DNA from: Paenibacillus xylanivorans
GTDB taxonomy: Bacteria; Bacillota; Bacilli; Paenibacillales; Paenibacillaceae
Direction of reading: 5' to 3'
Length of the DNA stretch: 50,409 bases
Assembly (NCBI RefSeq): GCF_001280595.1
Contig: NZ_LITU01000055.1
Span: 55,453 to 105,861 of the forward strand
The notes under the pieces: model-generated
Database searches by the model: none
What the model saw: the letters and a program-made list of their open reading frames with translations, nothing else
Told to the model about the DNA's origin: nothing
Shown here: one piece after another, positions 9,037-18,248 of the stretch
Layout of the letters: each line of letters starts with the position of its first letter
Numbering within the stretch: the stretch's first letter is position 1
Translations under genes and position numbers: made by a program

Positions 9037-9948
9037 TTGGTTACTGCCATAAAAGAATCCAGGGGGGACAAGCTGTTTCTGATTAGCACCTATATCTATT
9101 TGGGCCTTGCACTGCTGGTAGTTCTCTATCCGCTAATCTATATTCTCAGCGCTTCAATCAGTTCTCCGCAGGACGTCAATTCGGGAGCAATGTGGCTATT
9201 TCCGAAGAATGTGACACTGGACGGCTACAAGCTTGTTTTTGAGAACCCGAAGATATGGAATGGTTACTGGAACACGATTATTTACACTGTGGTGGGGACT
9301 CTGGTCAATCTCGCCGTTACTCTTCCGGCCTCGTATGCCCTAAGCAGATCTGATTTTGTCGGTCGCCAGTTGTTTATGGGCCTCATTCTGTTCACGATGT
9401 TCTTCAGCGGCGGAATCGTGCCGACGTATCTGCTGGTCAAGAACCTTGGCCTCATTAACAGTATGTGGGCATTGATCCTGCCAGTGGCCGCTTCGGTTTG
9501 GAATATTGTTGTAGCCCGCACCTTTTTTCAGACGACCATCCCAAAAGAACTGCAGGAAGCGGCGCATATTGACGGTTGTACGAATTTAAAGCTGTTTATA
9601 CGCATTATTTTGCCGCTGTCGGCACCGATTGTGGCCGTTATGGCCCTGTTCTATGGAGTAAGCCATTGGAACAGCTACTTCCCGTCCCTAATCTATTTGA
9701 ATGATGAAGCCAAGTATCCGCTGCAGATGGTTCTGCGCCAGATTCTTGTCCTTCAGGAAATGTCGGCCGAAACCACGGGCGCTTCGATCAATGGCGAGGT
9801 GGCGAGCGCTATGAATAATAAGGCAGAAACGGCATCGTTGATCAAATACGGAGTTATAGTTGTCTCCACACTGCCCATCGTTGCAGTTTATCCGTTCCTG
9901 CAGCGTTACTTTGTCCAGGGGGTCATGATCGGCTCTGTTAAAGGCTAA
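9037..9948 (+). CDS. Carbohydrate ABC transporter permease, LplC-type
   Basis: This is the second membrane subunit, partner of the permease at 8070. The reading frame is open upstream into the previous gene. The best start is TTG at 9037, nine bases after AAAGGAG, which gives 303 residues; an earlier start would overlap the previous gene by about 50 bases. About six membrane segments are visible. The EAA loop reads EAAHIDGCTNLKLFIRIILP, and the family ending GSVKG is present. The binding lipoprotein follows 37 bases downstream, consistent with one operon. Confidence 0.92.
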   Translation: MVTAIKESRGDKLFLISTYIYLGLALLVVLYPLIYILSASISSPQDVNSGAMWLFPKNVTLDGYKLVFENPKIWNGYWNTIIYTVVGTLVNLAVTLPASYALSRSDFVGRQLFMGLILFTMFFSGGIVPTYLLVKNLGLINSMWALILPVAASVWNIVVARTFFQTTIPKELQEAAHIDGCTNLKLFIRIILPLSAPIVAVMALFYGVSHWNSYFPSLIYLNDEAKYPLQMVLRQILVLQEMSAETTGASINGEVASAMNNKAETASLIKYGVIVVSTLPIVAVYPFLQRYFVQGVMIGSVKG

Positions 9949-9985
9949 ACAATAGAATGTTTGTATAACAAGGGAGGAATTATTC

Positions 9986-11596
9986 ATGCAGATTACACGC
10001 AAACCATGGAAGCTTCTGCTTTCTTCGGCTCTAGTTCTTACACTGCTGGCAGGCTGCAGCAATTCAAATGAAGGTGCAGCGAATAACAGTACCGGGGAGG
10101 TCGCTGTTTATAAAGAAGGTTTCCCAATAGTCAATGAATCCGTTACTTTGACGCTTATGGCGCCGGATGTAGGAATTCAGAACTGGGAGAAGATGGCGGT
10201 GCTCCAGCAGATGCAGGAGAAGACCGGCATTAAGCTGGAATACAAGAATGCACCGAAGGACAGCTTCGAGACCAAGAAGAATTTGGTGCTCGCTAGCGGG
10301 GATTACCCGGATATCCTTTATGCTGCCGGTCTGACGACCGCAGAGCAGATGAATTATGGAGAGCAGGGTATCCTCATACCCCTGGAGGATCTGATTGAAG
10401 AATACGCTCCCAATTTCAAGGCACTGCTGGAGGAGAATCCGGATGTCCGTAAATCAATTACAGCACCGGACGGGCATATCTATTCCTTGCCGGTAGTAGA
10501 ACTTAGCCAGCACTGGTACCGCAATCCGATGTGGTATAACGGGGACTTCCTGAAGGCGCTGAATATCGACAAGCTTCCCGAAACGACGGAAGAGCTGTAT
10601 ACCTACCTGAAACGTGTGAAGGAGGAAGATCCAAACGGCAATGGCAAAGCCGATGAAATTCCGATTTCCTCAGTGACAACACCCGCTGCGAACCTCCGCG
10701 ATATCCGTACCTGGCTGCTTGGCGCCTTCGGTATTTATGAAGAAGAAATTTACGTGGACGATGCGGACAAGGTGCATTATACACCGCTTGAAGAAGGTTA
10801 TAGGGAATATTTGACCTATATGAACCGCCTGTGGTCCGAAGACCTGTTGGATCACGAGAGCTTCTCGCAGACGGCAGAGCAGAAGAAGGCCAAAACGCAG
10901 AATAATCAAGTTGCCCTCTTCTCAGACTGGCATGCCTACATGTCCAAGGGCGGAGAGCCTTCGACGGCAGATCCGATGTTTGCGCCTGTCCGCAGTGAAT
11001 CCATTGCTTCTCCTGCGATTGCAAAGAACAAAGGAATCACAACTGGTGCATTTGCCATCACGGAAAGTAATCCCGCTCCGGAAGCGTCTATGCGCTGGGT
11101 GGATTATCTCTATTCTTATGAAGGGGCGATGTTCTTCAATAAAGGGCCTGAGGGCATTCTCTGGGAATACACCGACAAAGAGAATCGGGTCAAGAAGTTC
11201 TTGCCTGTACCGGACGGCAAGGAAATGGAAGATTACCGGGCAACTCTGACGCCCAACTACGGCATTCCTGCTCCAACCCTGTCCATGGATGATATTAGTA
11301 AGGGGCTGAAGACAGACTTTGACCTCTGGGTAGAGCAGGAAACCCAGCAGAAGCTTCTCGATAAAGGCGCACGGATTCCGTTCCCGACCTTGTTCTTTAC
11401 CGTGGAAGAACAGACCGAAATCAGCAGCCTCAATTCTGATTTGAGAACATATGTGAATCAGATGGAAGCGAAGTTCATCACTGGTGCCGAGCCGCTTACG
11501 GGTTGGGATAATTATGTGGCGACCGTCAAGAAAATGGGTGGAGAGCGTGTTGCTGAAATCAACCAGGCTGCCTATGACCGCTGGGAATCCAACTAA
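9986..11596 (+). CDS. Extracellular solute-binding lipoprotein (LplA-type)
   Basis: This 536-residue lipoprotein serves the two preceding permeases. The leader ends in lipobox LAGC with Cys24, followed by a Ser/Asn-rich linker. The body has NLVLASGDYPDILYAAGL and the Asp/Asn-rich loop EEDPNGNGKADEIPIS near residues 210-225, which resembles a calcium-binding loop common in LplA/LipO-type proteins. The tail runs through TGAEPLTGWDNYVATVKKMGG, typical of this subfamily. It differs from the DUF3502-like proteins in the first operon. The neighbouring GH130 and GH125 genes suggest a mannose-containing oligosaccharide as ligand, which is inference. Confidence 0.93.
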   Translation: MQITRKPWKLLLSSALVLTLLAGCSNSNEGAANNSTGEVAVYKEGFPIVNESVTLTLMAPDVGIQNWEKMAVLQQMQEKTGIKLEYKNAPKDSFETKKNLVLASGDYPDILYAAGLTTAEQMNYGEQGILIPLEDLIEEYAPNFKALLEENPDVRKSITAPDGHIYSLPVVELSQHWYRNPMWYNGDFLKALNIDKLPETTEELYTYLKRVKEEDPNGNGKADEIPISSVTTPAANLRDIRTWLLGAFGIYEEEIYVDDADKVHYTPLEEGYREYLTYMNRLWSEDLLDHESFSQTAEQKKAKTQNNQVALFSDWHAYMSKGGEPSTADPMFAPVRSESIASPAIAKNKGITTGAFAITESNPAPEASMRWVDYLYSYEGAMFFNKGPEGILWEYTDKENRVKKFLPVPDGKEMEDYRATLTPNYGIPAPTLSMDDISKGLKTDFDLWVEQETQQKLLDKGARIPFPTLFFTVEEQTEISSLNSDLRTYVNQMEAKFITGAEPLTGWDNYVATVKKMGGERVAEINQAAYDRWESN

Positions 11597-11669
11597 ACAG
11601 GCCACTGGAGACAGGCGAGGTCCAGACGATCAAACTATACCATGAACATGAATTGCAGGAGGAATAGAT

Positions 11670-12686
11670 ATGCAAATCACGAGACATCCGGATAATCCTA
11701 TTGTCGTCCCGGGCGGTTATGAATGGCGAAAGGTTACGGTTTTCAACCCCGCAGTCATCATTGATAACGGCAAATTTTATATGATTGAGCGCACCGCAGG
11801 TTCCCTGACGCCATGTAAGAATTACCTGGGTCTGCTTGAGAGCGAAGATGGCGTGAACTTTACCCATGTGAGGGATGAGCCGATTGTGACGCCAGATATG
11901 CTTGGATTCCCTTATGGCAGTGTGCAGGACCCACGGATTGTCAAAATCGAAGGGACCTTCTATTTGAACTACGCCCTGCGCCCCTGTGCAATGAGCTATT
12001 ATCCTACAGGGGCAGGCGTCCCCCTGCGCTCTATTCCGGAATATCCGGATGGGTGGGGGGAAGAGGAGGGGCATTGGTTGACCCGGTCCTCTATTCTGAA
12101 GTCGGATAATCTGTTGGATTGGGAGTTTGTGGCAGACACGACACCACTTGATATCAATGACCGGGACAACATTCTGTTCCCCGAGAAAATAGGCGGCAAA
12201 TTCGTGCTGCTGCGCCGCCCCGAGGAATACGTGGGAGAAGCCTACGGAACGGATAATGCAGCCATGTGGATTACCTACTCCGAGGATCTTGTAAACTGGG
12301 AAGAGCCCAAGCTGCTCGCTACCGCCGGAAGTCTGTCCTGGGAATCGCGGAAGATCGGAGGCTCTACGCCTCCGGTACGCACGGACAAGGGCTGGCTGGT
12401 GCTCTATCACGGCGTCGATGAGCACATTGTCTACCGGGTGGGGGCGATGCTGCTGGATTTGGAGCAGCCGGAGAAAATCATTGCCCGGACAGCTGATTTT
12501 ATTATGGAGCCGGAGATGTACTATGAGAAGTTCGGGTTCCAGATTCCGAATGTCATCTTCCCAACCGGGAATGTGGTCAAAGACGGATTGCTCTATATCT
12601 ATTACGGGGTAACGGATACAGCGATTGCGCTCGCAACTGTTCCTTTGGATGAGTTGGTAGAGCATATCCTACAGGAAGCGCAGTAG
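11670..12686 (+). CDS. Glycoside hydrolase family 130 protein (beta-mannoside phosphorylase or mannosidase)
   Basis: This 338-residue cytoplasmic enzyme has the five-bladed beta-propeller pattern of GH130. Visible blocks are NPIVVPGGYEWRKVTVFNPA near the N-terminus, YGSVQDPRIVKIEGTFYLNY (the QDPR block), NILFPEKIGGKFVLLRRP and GWLVLYHGVDEH. Most GH130 members are phosphorylases that cleave beta-mannosides with phosphate to mannose 1-phosphate; some hydrolyse beta-1,2-mannosides. The sequence alone does not separate these here. It has no signal peptide and a good Shine-Dalgarno (AGGAGG). It closes the transporter operon, so it probably processes the imported sugar together with the GH125 enzyme. 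Confidence 0.92.
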   Translation: MQITRHPDNPIVVPGGYEWRKVTVFNPAVIIDNGKFYMIERTAGSLTPCKNYLGLLESEDGVNFTHVRDEPIVTPDMLGFPYGSVQDPRIVKIEGTFYLNYALRPCAMSYYPTGAGVPLRSIPEYPDGWGEEEGHWLTRSSILKSDNLLDWEFVADTTPLDINDRDNILFPEKIGGKFVLLRRPEEYVGEAYGTDNAAMWITYSEDLVNWEEPKLLATAGSLSWESRKIGGSTPPVRTDKGWLVLYHGVDEHIVYRVGAMLLDLEQPEKIIARTADFIMEPEMYYEKFGFQIPNVIFPTGNVVKDGLLYIYYGVTDTAIALATVPLDELVEHILQEAQ

Positions 12687-12710
12687 CAAAACAACCTATA
12701 AAGTGAAAGT

Positions 12711-15080
12711 TTAGCTTTTCTGAAAGGGCGGAAGGTCCGCCAACTTAACCGGTCTTTTCGCAGCAGCCCCCTTCAAGGCATGTTCCTTGCGGTACTGCCC
12801 CGGCGTCAGACCGGTTTCTTTTTTGAACTTGCGAATGAAATTAGGCGCATCCAAATAACCGACCTGCTCAATAATTTCTTTGAGCGGTGCACTAGTGCTC
12901 TGTAGTAGCCGGATGACCTCATCCATACGTCGCTGCCAGATATATTGTGAGAAATTGCTGCCGGTCTTATCTTTGAAGCTACGGCTTAAATAAGAGGTTG
13001 AAATGGCAAACTTAAGCGCCACATGCTCCAGACTGAGGGTGTAGTCTGCGAACTGCTTGTCCACGTAAGCCAGAATGTCATCCATTAATGAAGGCTCGCT
13101 TGTCTCCGTATTTTGTTCGACCTGCGCGCAAATAGCAGAGGCCAAAGAGAGCAGACGGTTCTCAAGCTCTTCGAGGGTCTCAAAGGAGGTCAATTCCGGC
13201 ATATTGGCGAACACTTCATGCATGCCAAACTCGGAGGCTGTGCGCAGAAAAGCGTTCAGCAAATCGAAGCAGATGCAGCGCAGCAGATGAACCTGCAGCG
13301 GCTCGTCTTTGATTTTATCAATGGTATCAGCAATCATCTGGGCAGCAACCGATTCATTGCCCTGCTTCAGGCTCTGCTCCAGCTTCAGCATGGATTTACG
13401 TGGAATCCAGAAGCTCTGGGCAGCGGAAGGGACTAGCTCTACGAGCTGCTCGAAGTAGGATACCTGTCCGCTACGCCGGATCATCCGGTGCTCCAAAGCT
13501 GCAGCGGCTTCGATGAAAGATTGATTAAGGAGAGCTAGGTCCCGGTAGGCCATGCCAACACCGATACTTAGAGACAGCTGCGAGTATTTGCGAATTACCT
13601 CTAGAATAGCTTCAATAACCTGCTCCATCCGGCTTTGAACCGGTATGTCCGTATCGTCAGGAAGTGAAATAATCAGGGCAAACTGGTCCTTAACCGAGAA
13701 TTCCACACCGAAGATCTGTGCATCCGGACCAGGCAGACATACATTGCTCAGTATTTCCTGCAACAGATGGCGTTCCTGCCAGGACTTGTCACCTGGCACA
13801 GTTTCGTCCCAGGACAGGATCGCCGAGAAATAGAGGCCTTTTCCCTGAGGATGCTTGAAGCCTGCGCTAAGAATCATCTGTTCAATTTCAGGATCATCCG
13901 GCTTGCCATGCTTGAGCAGAAGCAGCATGCACTGATTACGGACGAAGGGTTCCTGAAGATCAATTCTGGCACTGTAATCGTGGAGAGTCTGCCGAATCCA
14001 TTCCCATTCATTGCGGAGCTTGGGAGCATCATTGCCGCTTCCTCTCAGCTTGGCAAATTCCATTAGATCCCTAATTGGATGGTACTGCCGTTTGGCCAGC
14101 AGCAGTGCGGCAGCTATGCCGGTAATGACTGTTATACAGAAGACAATCAGAATCAGAGTCTGTACATGAGCGACACGACTGAAGAACTGGAAGCTTGGCA
14201 TCGTTGTCACATAGGTCCAGCCATTTTCTTCAGATTGTACGGAAACGACGGAGTATGGTTCCCCGTCCAACTCCAGATTATGAATACCAGGCTCAAGAGC
14301 GGATAAATTTTTAAGTTCGTCCCGGGGAAGGCTGACGCCATGGTTGTTCGCCGTTAACACCTCTCCGGAGGGACCAAAAATATAGCTGCTACCGGAGAAA
14401 TCACTCAAAATCGAGTCCATGACCCCGGTAAGATTGGATTCTTTCATTAAATAGAGAACGGTCCCGTACGGAAATGGATCATTCGGTTTGATGGGTACGA
14501 GCATGACGAGCATCGGATCCATGCGGGAATTGACCGTGACATTCTCGGCGGGACGTACCAAAGGCTGCCGGGTTTCATTCAAATCCCGTCGCAATTCTTC
14601 TGAGGTCCAGCGCTCGAACTGATAGAAGGAATCAAAGGTGACATGAAGATCAGCCAGACCGCGGTATGAATAGATGTTGGAATCGCCATGAAAATAGAGA
14701 AGCAGATCCTCTGCTATGTTACTGCTGGCCTTGTAATTCGCCAGCGTCTGAATCGCCTCCAGGCTGTAGTAAGGATGCCGAACCATATAGGGGGTCAAAT
14801 GCCTGTCATAGGCGATTCTCCCCGCTAGTTCCTGGAGCTCTTTCATACGAGTATCTATGGTGCTCTTCACCTGATTGAGCTGATTGACATTGGATTGTTC
14901 AATTTCGACACGCAGGCCCTTGACAGCGTTCTCATAAACGAAAATGGTTACACCAGTTAGAGGGATAAGAAATATTAGAATGTAGGAAAATGCATATTTT
15001 AGCAGAAGCTTTGATTTGAAATGATTCCAGCTGAGCCGGAACCTATTGAGCAAGGATGGCTTGGGTGCCGGATTTGCCAT
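12711..15080 (-). CDS. Membrane-anchored AraC-family transcriptional regulator
   Basis: This 789-residue one-component regulator joins extracellular sensing to DNA binding. A first membrane segment lies near residues 29-50 and a second near 303-325, enclosing an extracellular domain of about 250 residues that resembles Cache-type sensors. A cytoplasmic linker leads to two AraC helix-turn-helix motifs at about 672-768 (LEHVALKFAISTSYLSRSF; IIEQVGYLDAPNFIRKFKKE). The start is supported by GGAGGG on the minus strand. It ends 24 bases from the convergent GH130 gene and most likely controls the adjacent mannoside operon. Such long regulators commonly neighbour LplABC-type operons in Paenibacillus. 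Confidence 0.92.
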   Translation of the reverse strand: MANPAPKPSLLNRFRLSWNHFKSKLLLKYAFSYILIFLIPLTGVTIFVYENAVKGLRVEIEQSNVNQLNQVKSTIDTRMKELQELAGRIAYDRHLTPYMVRHPYYSLEAIQTLANYKASSNIAEDLLLYFHGDSNIYSYRGLADLHVTFDSFYQFERWTSEELRRDLNETRQPLVRPAENVTVNSRMDPMLVMLVPIKPNDPFPYGTVLYLMKESNLTGVMDSILSDFSGSSYIFGPSGEVLTANNHGVSLPRDELKNLSALEPGIHNLELDGEPYSVVSVQSEENGWTYVTTMPSFQFFSRVAHVQTLILIVFCITVITGIAAALLLAKRQYHPIRDLMEFAKLRGSGNDAPKLRNEWEWIRQTLHDYSARIDLQEPFVRNQCMLLLLKHGKPDDPEIEQMILSAGFKHPQGKGLYFSAILSWDETVPGDKSWQERHLLQEILSNVCLPGPDAQIFGVEFSVKDQFALIISLPDDTDIPVQSRMEQVIEAILEVIRKYSQLSLSIGVGMAYRDLALLNQSFIEAAAALEHRMIRRSGQVSYFEQLVELVPSAAQSFWIPRKSMLKLEQSLKQGNESVAAQMIADTIDKIKDEPLQVHLLRCICFDLLNAFLRTASEFGMHEVFANMPELTSFETLEELENRLLSLASAICAQVEQNTETSEPSLMDDILAYVDKQFADYTLSLEHVALKFAISTSYLSRSFKDKTGSNFSQYIWQRRMDEVIRLLQSTSAPLKEIIEQVGYLDAPNFIRKFKKETGLTPGQYRKEHALKGAAAKRPVKLADLPPFQKS

Positions 15081-15173
15081 AAAGCAGTCCCTCCAGAGTT
15101 AAATATTCGGATGATAAATCTTGGGATTATAAATCACTGTTCTCTTCTAGATTATACCTGTGCTAATATAAAC

Positions 15174-15189
15174 ATTATAACATTATAAT
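15174..15189. promoter_or_regulatory. Palindrome overlapping a -10 box upstream of the amidohydrolase operon
   Basis: ATTATAACATTATAAT is a perfect inverted repeat (ATTATAA-CA-TTATAAT), and its last six bases, 15184-15189, are the consensus -10 hexamer TATAAT. The -35 region is weak (TGCTAA at 15161, 17-base spacing). A repressor bound here would block polymerase. The GntR/UTRA protein encoded at the end of the operon is the obvious candidate, which is inference. Confidence 0.5.
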
Positions 15190-15309
15190 CTTTAAAATGG
15201 AGCAGCTATCCAAGTTTATTATTAAATTTAGGGATGTATTGCTTTCATGACATTAATCATTTTTTTGAATTTTTTCTTTATACCGGGGTTGATGAAGGAG
15301 ATGGGAAGA

Positions 15310-16410
15310 GTGGGCACAGAGCATATGCTGCGCAATTTGCAGCTTGTGGATGGGCGAATCATGGATATAGCCATTCAGGATGGGATTATCACCGCCATTA
15401 CACCTGCATCTCAGGCGGAAGGAGATAGCGGGCTAGACTGTTCCGGGTTATATGTGTCCAGTGGATGGATTGATCTGCATGTGCATGCTGTACCGGAGCT
15501 TGATCCCTATGGCGATGATATCGACCAAATTGGTGTAAAGCAGGGCGTAACAACGCTAGTAGATGCCGGAAGCTGTGGTGCAGACCGAATCGGAGCTTTG
15601 TATACCGCGAGTCTGAAGGCTGATACCCAAGTGTTTGCTCTGTTGAATATTTCAAGAATAGGGCTCGAACGGACAGATGAACTGTCTCAGCTGGAATGGA
15701 TTGACCGGGACAAGGTTCTGGAGGCGGTAGCGACCTATCCGGAATTCATCGTCGGTCTGAAAGCCCGTATCAGCCAGAGTGTTGTCAAAGACAGCGGTAT
15801 ACAGCCGCTCAAGCTGGCACGCACACTGTCGGAAGAAACGAAGCTTCCGCTTATGGTGCATATCGGCTCCGCTCCGCCCGCGATATCCGAGGTTCTGGAG
15901 CTGCTGCAACCGGGCGATGTAATTACCCATTACCTTAACGGCAAGTCCAACAATCTGTTCCACGCGGACGGAACACCCCTGCAAGGGTTGCTGGATGCAG
16001 TTGCCCAAGGAGTTCATCTGGATGTGGGGCATGGCACGGCGAGCTTCTCCTTCCAGATTGCAGAACAGGCCAAGGCGGCAGGCATTGCGCTGAATACCAT
16101 CAGCACGGATATCTACCGGGGCAACCGTCTGAACGGACCGGTGTACAGTATGTCAAATGTGCTGACGAAATTTTTGATTCTCGGCTATAGCCTGGAAGAA
16201 GTCATCCAAGCTGTCACAGTCAGCGCAGCGGAGTGGCTCGGCAAACCGGAGCTCGGACAGATAAAGGTGGGACAGCAAGCCAACTTGACTTTGTTTGCAC
16301 TGGAAGCAGGTGAGAAGCTGCTTAAGGACTCGGAAGGTGATGTTCGGGTCGCGCAGTATTATATTGAGGCAAAAGGAGTTTTTACTAATGGATCATTCAT
16401 TACAGGCTAG
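15310..16410 (+). CDS. Amidohydrolase/deacetylase-type metallohydrolase (EF_0837-like)
   Basis: This is a TIM-barrel amidohydrolase of about 366 residues. The frame is open further upstream (to 15247), but GTG at 15310 sits nine bases after AAGGAG and is the better start; ATG 15325 is an alternative. Metal-binding signs are the HxH pair in DLHVHAVPE (His57 and His59), GLKARIS with a possible carboxylated lysine, MVHIGSAPP, VITHYLNGK and STDIYRGN. The next genes are a DgaE-like enzyme and a DgaF-like aldolase, the same grouping known from Enterococcus faecalis EF_0837-0839. It probably removes an acyl group from an amino-sugar acid. It overlaps the next gene by 23 bases, so translation is likely coupled. 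Confidence 0.88.
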   Translation: MGTEHMLRNLQLVDGRIMDIAIQDGIITAITPASQAEGDSGLDCSGLYVSSGWIDLHVHAVPELDPYGDDIDQIGVKQGVTTLVDAGSCGADRIGALYTASLKADTQVFALLNISRIGLERTDELSQLEWIDRDKVLEAVATYPEFIVGLKARISQSVVKDSGIQPLKLARTLSEETKLPLMVHIGSAPPAISEVLELLQPGDVITHYLNGKSNNLFHADGTPLQGLLDAVAQGVHLDVGHGTASFSFQIAEQAKAAGIALNTISTDIYRGNRLNGPVYSMSNVLTKFLILGYSLEEVIQAVTVSAAEWLGKPELGQIKVGQQANLTLFALEAGEKLLKDSEGDVRVAQYYIEAKGVFTNGSFITG

Positions 16411-17500
16411 ATATGGATTGAAACGTGTTATTAATGCCAGTGGAAGAATGAGCATCCTTGGTGTTTCCGCTCCAACAGATTCGGTCATGGAGGCGATGAA
16501 GCAGGGCGGACAGCAGTACGTGGAAATTGCGGATCTTGTGGACAAATCCGGAGAATATATTTCACGCCAGCTTGGTTCGGAAGGAGCGGTTGTCGTGAAC
16601 TCAGCATCCAGCGGCATTGCACTGTCGGTGGCAGCCTTTGTGACTTCCGGAGATCCGCGACTCAGCCTTCGGCTGCATCAGGAGCCGGTACTGAAGAATG
16701 AGATTATTATGCTGAAGGGCCATAACGTGCAGTATGGAGCGCCAGTTGAAACCATGGTATTCCTTGGCGGAGGGAGGGTGGTAGAAGTTGGATATGCCAA
16801 TGAAGGTCGCAAAGAGCATATTGAACAGGCGATTGGTGAACGCACCGCAGCCATCCTTTATGTCAAATCCCACCACGCCGTCCAGAAAAACATGATTTCT
16901 GTAGAGGAAGCGTGGGAGGTTGCTGTGCGCAGAGGAGTGCCACTGATCGTCGATGCGGCAGCGGAAGAGGATCTGCGCAAATATGTCCAGTATTCGGATC
17001 TAGCGATTTACAGCGGATCAAAAGCTATTGAAGGCCCTACCTCCGGCATCGTCGCCGGCAAAATGAAATATGTCGAGTGGCTAAAGGTACAGCTGCACGG
17101 GATCGGCCGCAGCATGAAGGTCGGCAAAGAGACCACCTTCGGGCTGCTTCAGGCTTTGGAGGAATATCAAGACAAAGCAGACAACAGCGAACGGGAGAGG
17201 CAGGCGCTGGAGGCTCTTCAGCCGCTTGCCGGGCTTCCTGGAGTTTCGATCCACATCGTGCAGGATGAAGCGGGAAGAGCGATTTTCCGTGGGCGCATCC
17301 AGATTGATTCATCTGTTGCAGGAGTGGATGCGAGGCATGTCAATGATCTGCTGCGTAAAGGCGTAGTTGCGATATATACCAGGGACTATGGGGTTAAGCA
17401 GGGGTATTTCGATATTGATCCAAGGTCGCTTCAAGGTGATGATCTTCAAGTTATCGTCAGCAGAATACATGAAATCGTGGGGGGAAACAAGAATGAGTAA
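16388..17500 (+). CDS. DgaE-like PLP-dependent ammonia lyase (SelA-related)
   Basis: This protein has about 370 residues. The frame is open from 16295, but ATG 16388 follows AAAAGGAG at a good distance and is the likely start. The fold is aminotransferase-like and related to selenocysteine synthase. GAVVVNSASSGIALSVAAF forms part of the PLP pocket, LIVDAAAEEDL carries the cofactor-pairing aspartate, and IYSGSKAIEGPTSG holds the Schiff-base lysine Lys212. In Salmonella, DgaE converts D-glucosaminate 6-phosphate to 2-keto-3-deoxygluconate 6-phosphate plus ammonia. A kinase is encoded downstream here, so the enzyme may act on the unphosphorylated acid instead. It overlaps the next gene by eight bases. 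Confidence 0.88.
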   Translation: MDHSLQARYGLKRVINASGRMSILGVSAPTDSVMEAMKQGGQQYVEIADLVDKSGEYISRQLGSEGAVVVNSASSGIALSVAAFVTSGDPRLSLRLHQEPVLKNEIIMLKGHNVQYGAPVETMVFLGGGRVVEVGYANEGRKEHIEQAIGERTAAILYVKSHHAVQKNMISVEEAWEVAVRRGVPLIVDAAAEEDLRKYVQYSDLAIYSGSKAIEGPTSGIVAGKMKYVEWLKVQLHGIGRSMKVGKETTFGLLQALEEYQDKADNSERERQALEALQPLAGLPGVSIHIVQDEAGRAIFRGRIQIDSSVAGVDARHVNDLLRKGVVAIYTRDYGVKQGYFDIDPRSLQGDDLQVIVSRIHEIVGGNKNE

Positions 17501-18248
17501 CATTCAGCAGCGTTTATATAAAAATAGAGCCGCTCTTAATGTACTGGCCAGCAGTATCGGGAACGCGAAGGAAGTGTACGAGGCAGCGGAAGGATATGTA
17601 TTGGTAGGCGTGCTCTCCAAGAATTACGCGACGGCCTCGGAAGCGGCAGCTGCGATGATCCAATACGGTCAGACGATTGAGGACGCTGTATCTATCGGAT
17701 TGGGTGCCGGAGACAATCGACAGGCCGCAGTGGTGGCGGAGATTGCCACAAGCTATCCTGGAAGCCATATCAATCAGGTGTTTCCAGCAGTCGGGGCAAC
17801 CCGCGCCAATCTGGGCGCCAAGGACAGCTGGATTAACAGTTTGGTCTCTCCTTGCGGACAGCCAGGCTACGTAAATATTTCAACCGGCCCCGTCAGTTCA
17901 GGTACCACTCCGCACGCTATTATTCCGGTTAATGCCGCCATCGCGCTGGTTCGTGACATGGGCGGCAATGCGCTGAAATATTATCCCATGCAGGGGTTGA
18001 AACTGGAGGAGGAGTACCGTGCAGTTGCCAAGGCCTGCGGGGAAGCCGGGTTTGCTCTGGAGCCTACGGGTGGAATCGACCTGGATAACTTCGGGCCCAT
18101 TTTGGAGATTGCACTTCAAGCTGGGGTACCCCAGGTTATCCCGCATGTGTATTCATCTATTATTGATCCGCAGACGGGAAGTACGAACGTCCAGGATGTC
18201 GTCAGACTGCTTGAAACGATGAAATCGCTGGTGGATCGGTATGCCTAG
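17493..18248 (+). CDS. DgaF-like 2-dehydro-3-deoxy-phosphogluconate aldolase (EF_0839-like)
   Basis: This 251-residue cytoplasmic aldolase should split KDPG-type sugar acids to pyruvate and glyceraldehyde 3-phosphate. The start ATG 17493 overlaps the previous stop (ATGAGTAA) and follows GGGGGG; an open frame extends to 17367 but lies inside the previous gene. Recognisable blocks are YVLVGVLSKNYATASEAAAA near residues 26-45, INQVFPAVGATRANLGA, ALKYYPMQGLK with a candidate catalytic lysine, and ALEPTGGIDLDNFGPI with the phosphate-binding glycines. It stands between the DgaE-like lyase and the sugar kinase, with eight-base overlaps on both sides. Confidence 0.88.
   Translation: MSNIQQRLYKNRAALNVLASSIGNAKEVYEAAEGYVLVGVLSKNYATASEAAAAMIQYGQTIEDAVSIGLGAGDNRQAAVVAEIATSYPGSHINQVFPAVGATRANLGAKDSWINSLVSPCGQPGYVNISTGPVSSGTTPHAIIPVNAAIALVRDMGGNALKYYPMQGLKLEEEYRAVAKACGEAGFALEPTGGIDLDNFGPILEIALQAGVPQVIPHVYSSIIDPQTGSTNVQDVVRLLETMKSLVDRYA

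Noticed and set aside
10922..11605. Minus-strand open frame of 227 codons within the third binding-protein gene
   Set aside because: It shadows a lipoprotein gene and shows no domain, signal or ribosome site.
11559..12665. Minus-strand open frame of 368 codons over the GH130 gene
   Set aside because: The plus strand carries a clear GH130 protein with family motifs and a good ribosome site; the antisense frame has neither.
15172..15187. Tandem ACATTATA repeat as an iteron or origin element
   Set aside because: It is explained better as part of the palindrome with an embedded -10 box. There is no DnaA-box cluster or replication gene near.
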